From: an uncultured Fidelibacterota bacterium
GTDB lineage: Bacteria; Fidelibacterota; Marinisomatia; SCGC-AAA003-L08; D37C17
NCBI GenBank assembly: GCA_913049525.1
Contig: CAJWYZ010000075.1
Span: 1 to 7,287 of the forward strand
DNA length: 7,287 bases
Direction: 5' to 3'
The position numbers were made by a program, and so were the translations under genes. Of the stretch, positions 1-5,485 are shown one piece after another. The notes under the pieces are model-generated. The model worked only from the letters and a program-made list of their open reading frames with translations, searched no databases and was not told the origin of the DNA. Within the stretch, counting starts at the first letter, position 1. Each line of letters starts with the position of its first letter.

Positions 1-333
1 CATACTGCACACACCATCAAATTTCGCACCTTCTTCAATTATCAATATTGCTGCTTTAAGATTTCCAGTTAAAAAAGACGTATCACCCAAAGTTACTTTT
101 TTTTCTACGTCTAAATCACCATCAACTTTGCCACCAATGGCTGCTTCTTTAGCTGATATATTTCCATTGACTACAGACCCATTAGCGGTTCTTACCGCAC
201 CACTTGACTGGATACTTCCAAAAACTTTTCCATAAATTAGTAAACTTCCGGAAACTTTTACGTCGCCGTTTATTTCCAGTTCTGGCCCTAGAATGGAACT
301 CGTTTTACTTTCTGGTTTTTCTGATTGAAACAT
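1..333 (-). CDS. bactofilin (polymer-forming cytoskeletal protein), 3' end cut by window edge
   Basis: Bactofilins self-assemble without nucleotide into membrane-associated filaments that position cell-wall enzymes and other partners. Reading the minus strand from an ATG at 333-331 gives 111 open codons to the edge, beginning MFQSEKPESKTSSILGPELE. After a polar tail of about 12 residues come short repeated beta-strand turns typical of the bactofilin beta-helix, for example ELEINGDVKVSGSLLIYGKVFGS near residues 19-40, then IGGKVDGDLDVEK and FLTGNLKAA. Full bactofilins are usually about 110-180 residues, so most of the core is present and the C-terminal end is missing. The start lies 29 bp inside the upstream M23 peptidase gene in another frame, which implies co-transcription and probable translational coupling. 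Only a weak purine run (AAAGAAAAAG) precedes the ATG. The fold call is secure from the repeat pattern; the cellular role is inferred from the neighbour. Confidence 0.88.
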   Translation of the reverse strand, partial: MFQSEKPESKTSSILGPELEINGDVKVSGSLLIYGKVFGSIQSSGAVRTANGSVVNGNISAKEAAIGGKVDGDLDVEKKVTLGDTSFLTGNLKAAILIIEEGAKFDGVCSM

Positions 334-1012
334 CTTTTTCTTTATATTCCGGGATAATCTCCCGGGGATCTATAACCTGATTATTCTTCCAAATTTCAAA
401 ATGTAAATGCGGTCCTTGACTTTTGCCGGTTTCTCCAACTCGCGATAAAATTTGATTTTTTATTACATCATCACCTGATTGAACAATAATAGTATCATTA
501 TGGCCATAAAGGGTTACAAATCCGCCAGGATGATTAACTATAATTGTATTTCCTAAATCTTCACTTTTTCCGCAAAAAACAACTTTTCCATCTGCAGGCG
601 TACGAACCTCATCATGGTTTTTTGCTGCAATATCAATTCCCATATGGTTATTTTTATGCTGCAATCCTCGAGTCACATACCCTTTAACGGGTGCTGAATT
701 GGGAAATCCCAAATTATGAGAGGAGTAAAATTCCATTAAAAAATGTTCGTAGGCATTTGAAGAGTCAACATCCATGCTGAATTTTAAATCACCGATGATA
801 TTTTCTAACAGAATGCTACCTTCCTCCATTTTTTTCAATTCACGAGTTAGCGGTTCCCAGCTTGCCAGTCGTAGTCCTCCTAAAACAGCAAGCACTACAA
901 GCAAAATTCCAAAAAGCGAAGAAGCAATAATTCCATTTTTTGATATCCGAAAAGAACGACTATACTGGTTACGATCAGATGCAATAAATATGGTGTAATA
1001 CTTCTTATTCAA
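305..1012 (-). CDS. membrane-anchored M23 (LytM-type) peptidoglycan metallopeptidase
   Basis: This is a 235-residue protein with a short cytoplasmic N-terminus (residues 1-26), one transmembrane helix (about 27-49), a short linker helix (about 52-80) and a periplasmic M23 domain (about 108-218). Catalytic residues are intact: H123 and D127 of HMGID and H204 of HLH are the expected zinc ligands, with H171 (LYGH) and H202 as the other active-site histidines. It is therefore predicted to cut peptide cross-links in peptidoglycan. The start is a TTG at 1012-1010; the only upstream in-frame codons before a TAA offer no ATG, GTG or TTG, and no Shine-Dalgarno is visible. It follows parB by 57 bp and overlaps the bactofilin start. 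Paired bactofilin and M23 genes are known for CcmA/Csd1 in Helicobacter and BacA/LmdC in Hyphomonas, where the pair shapes the cell; the same role is inferred here. It could also act in division. Confidence 0.9.
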   Translation of the reverse strand: MNKKYYTIFIASDRNQYSRSFRISKNGIIASSLFGILLVVLAVLGGLRLASWEPLTRELKKMEEGSILLENIIGDLKFSMDVDSSNAYEHFLMEFYSSHNLGFPNSAPVKGYVTRGLQHKNNHMGIDIAAKNHDEVRTPADGKVVFCGKSEDLGNTIIVNHPGGFVTLYGHNDTIIVQSGDDVIKNQILSRVGETGKSQGPHLHFEIWKNNQVIDPREIIPEYKEKDVSIRKTRK

Positions 1013-1028
1013 TACGATGACAGATCGG

Positions 1029-1056
1029 AAAATTAGGGGGTTTTAAAATTGGGGGG
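1029..1056. repeat. 12-bp direct repeat with G runs between parB and the M23 gene
   Basis: AAAATTAGGGGG (1029-1040) and AAAATTGGGGGG (1045-1056) match at 11 of 12 positions and lie 16 bp apart. On the coding (minus) strand these read as C runs just ahead of the peptidase start. It fills about half of the 57-bp gap. No terminator-like hairpin with a T tract is present, so read-through from parB is plausible. Whether it is a binding site, a slippage-prone tract or chance is not known. Confidence 0.5.
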
Positions 1057-1069
1057 CAAATACTTTTTA

Positions 1070-1939
1070 TTAAATTTTTTCTGAATTTGAAATAATTTCA
1101 AAAATTCGGTTAAAATCATTATCAGAATAAAACTCAATTTGAATTTTACCCTTACCATTTTTATTTTTATTAATGACCACTTTAGTTCCAAGGAGTGAAA
1201 TAAGCTCGTTTTCAATTTGAGCAAGTTCCGAGTGTTTAGGAGCAACTTTAGTCACCTTTAAATTATTATTAAAAGATTCAGAATATTTCTTTACTAAAGC
1301 TTCAGTTTGGCGAACACTTAATTCTTCTCGGATAACTTTTTGATGCAATGTCATCATTTGCAGGGATTTTCGTAATGCCAAAATTGCCAGCGCATGGCCA
1401 GTGGAGATTTTCCCGGAATTTAAACTGGATTTTATTTCGGGGGGTAATTTTAAAAGACGAAGTGCATTGGCAATAGCTGGTCTGCTTTTCCCCACACGTT
1501 TGGCAATTTCGTCTTGAGAGAGATCATATTTCCCACTTAAGATGGCATATCCTTCCGCTTTCTCAATGGGCTTTAGATCTACACGCTGAATATTTTCCAC
1601 AAGGGCATATTCCATCATTTCCACATCGGCATTCACGCTGAGAATATATACAGGAACGGTTTCCAATCCGGCATCTTTTGCTGCCCGCAGTCTCCGCTCA
1701 CCTGCAATAAGCTCAAAATTCCCTTCTTCCAGTTCACGAACAGTTAATGGCTGTATAATACCATTTTCTTTAATAGAAGCAGTAAGTTCCTCCAATTTTT
1801 CTAGATCAAATTCCTGCCTCGGTTGGTTTCTGTTAGGGATAATTTGAGTTATTGGAACAGCACCATCTATATGACTACTTTCCGTTGCATAGGATGGAAT
1901 GAGAGCATCAAGCCCTTTCCCTAATCTTTTATCAGCCAT
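1070..1939 (-). CDS. parB: ParB chromosome-partitioning protein (CTPase DNA clamp)
   Basis: ParB binds parS sites near the origin, loads as a CTP-dependent sliding clamp and is moved by ParA. The 289-residue protein starts with the common chromosomal ParB opening MADKRLGKGLDALIP. The N-terminal ParB/Srx-type CTP domain (about 28-120) holds GERRLRA at 80-86 and ENIQR at 115-119, the two best conserved nucleotide-binding boxes. A helix-turn-helix lies at about 140-166 (LSQDEIAKRVGKSRPAIANA), and a Lys/Asn-rich C-terminal dimerisation region covers about 235-289. Length and layout are normal for chromosomal ParB proteins. The start ATG lies 8 bp inside the end of parA, so the two are translated together; no separate Shine-Dalgarno is seen. 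No parS-like palindrome with a CACGTG core was spotted in this window. The assignment is firm. Confidence 0.97.
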   Translation of the reverse strand: MADKRLGKGLDALIPSYATESSHIDGAVPITQIIPNRNQPRQEFDLEKLEELTASIKENGIIQPLTVRELEEGNFELIAGERRLRAAKDAGLETVPVYILSVNADVEMMEYALVENIQRVDLKPIEKAEGYAILSGKYDLSQDEIAKRVGKSRPAIANALRLLKLPPEIKSSLNSGKISTGHALAILALRKSLQMMTLHQKVIREELSVRQTEALVKKYSESFNNNLKVTKVAPKHSELAQIENELISLLGTKVVINKNKNGKGKIQIEFYSDNDFNRIFEIISNSEKI

Positions 1940-2708
1940 TGTTTTTTAGAAATTCAGTTACAAGATTCATATAATTATGCGCACCTGTTGAGGTGGCATC
2001 ATAAAGGAGAATTGGTTTGCCATGACTGGGAGCCTCTCCCAATCGTACATTTCTTTTAATATAGGTTTCATACACTTTATCACCAAAATATTCGTGGAGT
2101 TCCTGAACCACTTGCCGGGATAAGTTAAGCCTATGATCATACATGGTAATTAAAATCCCCTCAATTTCCAATTCCTTATTCAAATGTTTCTGTACCATAC
2201 GGATTGTATTCAACAATTGGGAGAGCCCTTCCAACGCATAATATTCGCATTGAATAGGAATAATAATTGTATTGGCTGAGGTTAATACATTTATGGTGAG
2301 TAGCCCTAAAGATGGAGGACTGTCAATAATGATATATTTGTATTTTCCTTCCACATCTTCCAGTGCCTCCTTCAACATTCTTTCCCGTGAAAAGAGACTC
2401 ACCAATTCAATCTCTGCACCTACTAATTGTGCACTAGATGGCACTACATCCAAAAATTCTAAATCTGTTTTCCGAACTACATCTGACAACTTTGCCTTGC
2501 CAATTACTACATCATAAATGGATTGCTTATAGGATCCAATTTCAATGCCTACACCAGAGGTTGCATTGGCTTGGGGATCCATATCTATAAGCAGAGTTGG
2601 GGTTTCTGTCACCGCTAGGTAAGCGGCAATATTTACAGCCGAAGTGGTTTTTCCCACACCGCCCTTCTGATTAGATACCGCAATAACTTTTGTGTCAAAT
2701 AATTTCAT
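1932..2708 (-). CDS. parA: ParA/Soj chromosome-partitioning ATPase
   Basis: ParA is a deviant-Walker ATPase that binds DNA nonspecifically as an ATP dimer and moves ParB-parS complexes. With the start at 2708 the protein is 258 residues and opens MKLFDTKVIAVSNQKGG. The deviant Walker A is KGGVGKTT at 15-22 (signature K15 and catalytic K20), the LIDMDPQAN switch has D44, and Walker B is IIIDSPPS with D129. This length fits the short chromosomal Soj type without an N-terminal DNA-binding domain. A longer reading from a TTG at 2774 adds 22 residues (LLPIAGLLDKLVYFPP) not expected before the Walker A strand, and that codon would lie upstream of the candidate promoter at 2732-2761, so the ATG at 2708 is preferred. 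No Shine-Dalgarno precedes it. parB follows with an 8-bp overlap. Confidence 0.96.
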   Translation of the reverse strand: MKLFDTKVIAVSNQKGGVGKTTSAVNIAAYLAVTETPTLLIDMDPQANATSGVGIEIGSYKQSIYDVVIGKAKLSDVVRKTDLEFLDVVPSSAQLVGAEIELVSLFSRERMLKEALEDVEGKYKYIIIDSPPSLGLLTINVLTSANTIIIPIQCEYYALEGLSQLLNTIRMVQKHLNKELEIEGILITMYDHRLNLSRQVVQELHEYFGDKVYETYIKRNVRLGEAPSHGKPILLYDATSTGAHNYMNLVTEFLKNNG

Positions 2709-2731
2709 TTTGGTTTGTGAAAGGGGTGGAA

Positions 2732-2761
2732 AATATACCAGTTTGTCTAATAGTCCTGCAA
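2732..2761 (-). promoter_or_regulatory. candidate parA promoter
   Basis: On the minus strand TTGCAG (2761-2756) and TATATT (2737-2732) match sigma-70 -35 and -10 boxes at 4/6 and 5/6 positions with an 18-bp spacer. Transcription would begin near 2725 and leave about 17 nt before the parA ATG at 2708. This is a pattern match by eye; lineages such as Bacteroidota use other box sequences, so the call is tentative. Confidence 0.4.
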
Positions 2762-2810
2762 TGGGAAGTAGCAATGAAATGCTATTATTTTCTTATTTCC
2801 TCAATGATGA

Positions 2811-2833
2811 AAGTGGTAATTTATTACCCACTT
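2811..2833. promoter_or_regulatory. imperfect palindrome in the parA/NYN divergent region, possible operator
   Basis: AAGTGGTAAT (2811-2820) faces ATTACCCACTT (2823-2833): a 10-bp inverted repeat around a TT centre, broken only by one extra C. It lies 17 bp upstream of the NYN start, where a repressor site would overlap its promoter. There is no T tract, so it is not a terminator. The rest of the 142-bp divergent region shows no other clear structure apart from the candidate parA promoter. Binding by any protein is unproven. Confidence 0.35.
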
Positions 2834-2850
2834 AATAAGAGATAAGCAAA

Positions 2851-3363
2851 ATGGATGCCATACAAATTACTCAATCTGTTGCTATTTTATGCGATGGCAA
2901 CAATATCGAACGAAGCATACATGAAGAATCAAAGTCTAACCATACCATGGTCAATTTTGATGAATTAATACCACGATTATTAAATGGCAGAGGATTAAAT
3001 CGCCTTATTTATTTCAGGGAAGGAAAGGCAATTTCAACCAAATTTGCCGAAAGACTCCATGAGAATTATTACGGTGCCGTTATTCCCTGTCATAAATCCG
3101 CTGATATTCCACTCTCTATAAAAGCTACTCAGCTATCTTCTAAGGTAGATACCATAATCATTATGTCCGGTGATTCTGATTTTGTTGAACTGGTTCGCCA
3201 TTTGAAGGCAGAAGGCGTACGGGTAGAAATTGCCGCAGTGAAAAGTACCACTGCAAAAATATTATTAGAAGAAGCGTCCTACTTTCATGAAATCACGGAA
3301 GAGGACTGGTTTGAGTATAAGGCTCCACAAAAGGGTCATAAAGGAAAAGGGAAAAGAAAATAA
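2851..3363 (+). CDS. NYN-domain (LabA/DUF88, PIN-like) putative ribonuclease
   Basis: NYN domains are PIN-like folds thought to cut RNA with a metal ion held by conserved aspartates. This 170-residue protein is almost only the domain: the first strand VAILCDGNNIE carries D15 and N17-N18, KSADIPLSI holds K82 and D85, and IIIMSGDSDF carries the S106-G107-D108-S109-D110 signature, followed by an LKAEGVRVEIAA strand. All expected acidic residues are present, so activity is plausible. The last 14 residues are strongly basic (KAPQKGHKGKGKRK), which would suit RNA binding. It stands alone on the plus strand, divergent from parA and ending 34 bp from the convergent glutaredoxin gene with no hairpin terminator visible between them. 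A weak purine stretch (AAGAGAT) precedes the ATG. Substrate and partners cannot be told from the sequence, and a link to parA is only positional. Confidence 0.85.
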   Translation: MDAIQITQSVAILCDGNNIERSIHEESKSNHTMVNFDELIPRLLNGRGLNRLIYFREGKAISTKFAERLHENYYGAVIPCHKSADIPLSIKATQLSSKVDTIIIMSGDSDFVELVRHLKAEGVRVEIAAVKSTTAKILLEEASYFHEITEEDWFEYKAPQKGHKGKGKRK

Positions 3364-3397
3364 TTAACCGCGACGTAGAACCTTAGTAAATCATTAA

Positions 3398-3712
3398 TTA
3401 AGTACCTGCAGATTGTAATACCCCACTTAACTCACCCTTCCCTTCCAACTCCATAACAATATCACAACCGCCAATAAGTTCACCCTTTATGAAAAGCTGT
3501 GGGATAGTTGGCCAATTGGAATACGCTGATAGATTTACCCTGATCTCAGGATCTTCTAGAATATTTACATCCTGATAGACAACCGAATGACTGTTTAATA
3601 CATTTACCACCCGTGCAGAAAACCCACACATGGGGCGTTCCTTTGTACCCTTCATAAATAAAATAATAGGCGTATTTTCTATATCATGTACAATTTGTTC
3701 TTTCTGTGTCAT
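3398..3712 (-). CDS. grxD: monothiol CGFS glutaredoxin (Grx4/GrxD family)
   Basis: CGFS glutaredoxins bind a glutathione-ligated [2Fe-2S] cluster and pass it to Fe-S proteins rather than reducing disulfides. The 104-residue protein has the active site CGFS at 29-32 preceded by KGTKERPM (K21), the cis-proline loop WPTIPQLFI (P71), and the glutathione-binding GGCDI at 81-85. Length and motif order match bacterial GrxD. The ATG at 3712 has a good Shine-Dalgarno (AGAGGA) five bases upstream. The gene lies 54 bp after the ABC permease gene on the same strand with no terminator between them, so it may be the last gene of that operon, or use its own -10 box at 3755-3760. The nearby rlmD-type enzyme at 5486-6892 carries a [4Fe-4S] cluster, a possible but unproven functional tie. 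Confidence 0.95.
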   Translation of the reverse strand: MTQKEQIVHDIENTPIILFMKGTKERPMCGFSARVVNVLNSHSVVYQDVNILEDPEIRVNLSAYSNWPTIPQLFIKGELIGGCDIVMELEGKGELSGVLQSAGT

Positions 3713-3717
3713 AACTT

Positions 3718-3723
3718 TCCTCT
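3718..3723 (-). promoter_or_regulatory. Shine-Dalgarno of the glutaredoxin gene
   Basis: AGAGGA on the minus strand, five bases before the ATG at 3712. It is the only strong ribosome binding site found in the window; parA, parB, the M23 peptidase, the ABC ATPase and rlmD show none. Confidence 0.65.
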
Positions 3724-3754
3724 TAATTAATTTCTATTTAGAATAACAGCTAAT

Positions 3755-3760
3755 ATTATA
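3755..3760 (-). promoter_or_regulatory. possible -10 box of the glutaredoxin gene
   Basis: A perfect TATAAT on the minus strand lies 42 bp upstream of the glutaredoxin ATG, just after the permease stop. No convincing -35 hexamer is seen 16-18 bp upstream, and TATAAT is expected by chance in AT-rich gaps, so this is weak support for a separate glutaredoxin transcript. Confidence 0.25.
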
Positions 3761-3766
3761 TCGAAA

Positions 3767-4528
3767 TCAGGTTTTAATCCTATAGCCTTTCGAAAACATA
3801 AACGAAGCCAATGTTGAAAAAAATATTGCAAATATAATACTAATACCAAGAGACAATTCATGAGATGTTTCAGCAATCCCCAGAGTCGCATACCTCAAAC
3901 CATTTATCATCCAATACAAAGGGTTAACCATAGAAAAATTGCGCCAAAATTCTGGAAGCATTTCAATTGAATAAAAAACGCCTCCTAGAAAAATAAGCGG
4001 CATAAAGAAAAAATTAGTGATTACCATTATGCTATCCCAAGATTTAGCGTAAATTCCTACAATGACCCCAGCTCCAGCAAAGGCCCAAGCTACTGCAAAT
4101 AAATAGACAAAGGTTAACAACCAATTGTCAATCTGAAGACCTGTTAAAAAATACCCCAGTAATAAAACTAACGCACCATTAACCACACCCCTCACTGTAC
4201 CTCCAATGATATAGCTCAAACTAATTTCTAATCCACTAAGGGGAGTAATAAGGATGTCTTCTATAAAACGTAAAAATTTTGCCTGCATAATGCTGGATGA
4301 TGAGTTTTGGTAAGCTGGGTTAATGACCGACATCATCACCAAACCGGGAATGATGAAGTGAATATATTCTACTCCTTTTATCTCCCCAATTCGAGATCCC
4401 ATTGCAGCACCAAAAACGATAATGTAAAGTCCTGAAGAAATAACACTGGGCAATAAGGTCTGTTTGTATAAAAACATAAATCGTTTCACTTCCCGCTTCA
4501 CTATGACCCAGAAACCTCTGCTAAACAT
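3767..4528 (-). CDS. ABC-2 type transporter permease (YadH-like)
   Basis: This is the membrane half of an ABC-2 exporter. The 253 residues contain about six hydrophobic segments: near 22-42, 57-77, 104-128, 134-160, 166-190 and 222-246. The N-terminus (MFSRGFWVIVKREVKRF) is a basic amphipathic helix typical of ABC-2 subunits, and the conserved late loop SMVNPLYWMINGLRYATLGI lies at about 199-218. Length and sequence style resemble E. coli YadH (about 256 residues) and drug or polysaccharide exporter permeases such as NodJ. Its ATG is 8 bp inside the end of the ATPase gene, so the two subunits are coupled and would form a homodimeric permease with two ATPases. The exported substrate cannot be read from the sequence. 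Confidence 0.92.
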   Translation of the reverse strand: MFSRGFWVIVKREVKRFMFLYKQTLLPSVISSGLYIIVFGAAMGSRIGEIKGVEYIHFIIPGLVMMSVINPAYQNSSSSIMQAKFLRFIEDILITPLSGLEISLSYIIGGTVRGVVNGALVLLLGYFLTGLQIDNWLLTFVYLFAVAWAFAGAGVIVGIYAKSWDSIMVITNFFFMPLIFLGGVFYSIEMLPEFWRNFSMVNPLYWMINGLRYATLGIAETSHELSLGISIIFAIFFSTLASFMFSKGYRIKT

Positions 4529-5483
4529 TTAATAAAGCCTCTTGAGTTTCAAATTTTTCATCTTTTTCATGGAGAGATTTTCCCGTTAATTTTAAAAATA
4601 CATCTTCCAATGAGCTTTTATATATTTGCACATTTTCAATTCCTCCGCCCTGTTCTAAAATCTGATTAATGACTTTCGCCATTTCTTTTTCAGGATGGTT
4701 CATATTTACATGAATTTTGCCATCGATGTTATTATAAGTCCAGGGATCTAACGTCAAATCAGCTACCTCAGAAGTAAGCGTAATTTCTAAACCAGACATG
4801 CCATGAGCCTGGGTTAATTTATCTGGCGAATCAGTAGCAATAATTTTTCCATCATTAATAATGGATACGGTTTCGCAAAGTTGTTCTGCCTCCTCAATAT
4901 AATGGGTGGTAAGTAGAATGGTTTTACCTTCTTCATTGATTTTCCGCAGATAATTCCAGAGCATGTGCCGAAGTTCAATATCCACCCCTGCCGTGGGCTC
5001 ATCTAAAATAACTATCTTGGGGTCATGCACCAATGCCTTTGCAATTTGCACTCTACGCTTCATTCCCCCAGATAATTCTCGAGCTCGGGAGTTTCGTTTT
5101 TCAGATAATCCAAATTGCTCCAACATGATGGTGGTTCGTTCTTTGGCTTCTTTATTTGATAATCCATAATATCCTGCCTGAAGTTCTAACAGTTCTCCAA
5201 TACTGAAAAAAACATCAAAATTTAATTCCTGGGGGGAAAGTCCAATCAATTTGCGTGCTTGGCGGAATTCTGTAACTGAATCAAATCCCAACACTGAGGC
5301 TGAGCCACCGGTGATATTTACAAGCCCAGTAATAATGCCAATGGTGGTGGTCTTCCCGGCACCATTTGGACCTAAAAGTCCATAAAATGAACCCTGAGGG
5401 ATCGAGAGGTTTATGCCCTTTAACGCTTCCAAGCCACCTTCATATACCTTGCGTAAATTTTTTACTTCTAATGCTGGTTTCAT
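4521..5483 (-). CDS. ABC-2 transporter ATP-binding protein (YadG-like)
   Basis: This is the nucleotide-binding subunit that powers the permease encoded directly downstream. In its 320 residues: Walker A GPNGAGKT at 38-45, Q-loop SPQE with Q85, ABC signature LSGGM at 137-141, Walker B VILDEP at 158-163 with catalytic E162, and the switch histidine H194 in LTTHYIEEAEQ. All catalytic residues are intact. After the roughly 220-residue ATPase core there is a C-terminal extension of about 100 residues with alternating strands and helices, as in YadG, CcmA and NodI-type exporter ATPases. The gene begins 2 bp after the rlmD-type gene stop and overlaps the permease start by 8 bp. No Shine-Dalgarno precedes the ATG, which suggests translation re-initiation from the upstream gene. 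Substrate unknown. Confidence 0.95.
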   Translation of the reverse strand: MKPALEVKNLRKVYEGGLEALKGINLSIPQGSFYGLLGPNGAGKTTTIGIITGLVNITGGSASVLGFDSVTEFRQARKLIGLSPQELNFDVFFSIGELLELQAGYYGLSNKEAKERTTIMLEQFGLSEKRNSRARELSGGMKRRVQIAKALVHDPKIVILDEPTAGVDIELRHMLWNYLRKINEEGKTILLTTHYIEEAEQLCETVSIINDGKIIATDSPDKLTQAHGMSGLEITLTSEVADLTLDPWTYNNIDGKIHVNMNHPEKEMAKVINQILEQGGGIENVQIYKSSLEDVFLKLTGKSLHEKDEKFETQEALLNV

Positions 5484-5485
5484 AT

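Noticed and set aside
2709..2774. Longer ParA with a TTG start at 2774
   Set aside because: The added 22 residues do not fit the Soj fold, and the TTG would lie upstream of the likely promoter; the ATG at 2708 gives the normal length.
3364..3397. Shared terminator between the convergent NYN and glutaredoxin genes
   Set aside because: The 34 bp contain no stem followed by a T tract on either strand.
3394..3730. The palindrome TTAATTAA on both sides of the glutaredoxin gene (3394-3401 and 3723-3730), resembling cassette borders
   Set aside because: Eight-base AT-only palindromes are common in AT-rich gaps, the flanks beyond the eight bases do not match, and the gene fits its neighbours in style.
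774..5169. Open frames opposite or inside the M23, parA, parB and ABC ATPase genes (for example 774-998 plus, 2272-2517 plus, 4963-5169 plus, 1033-1245 minus, 4814-5002 minus)
   Set aside because: They overlap well-supported conserved genes, show no recognisable motif and have low-complexity or Ser-rich shadow composition.
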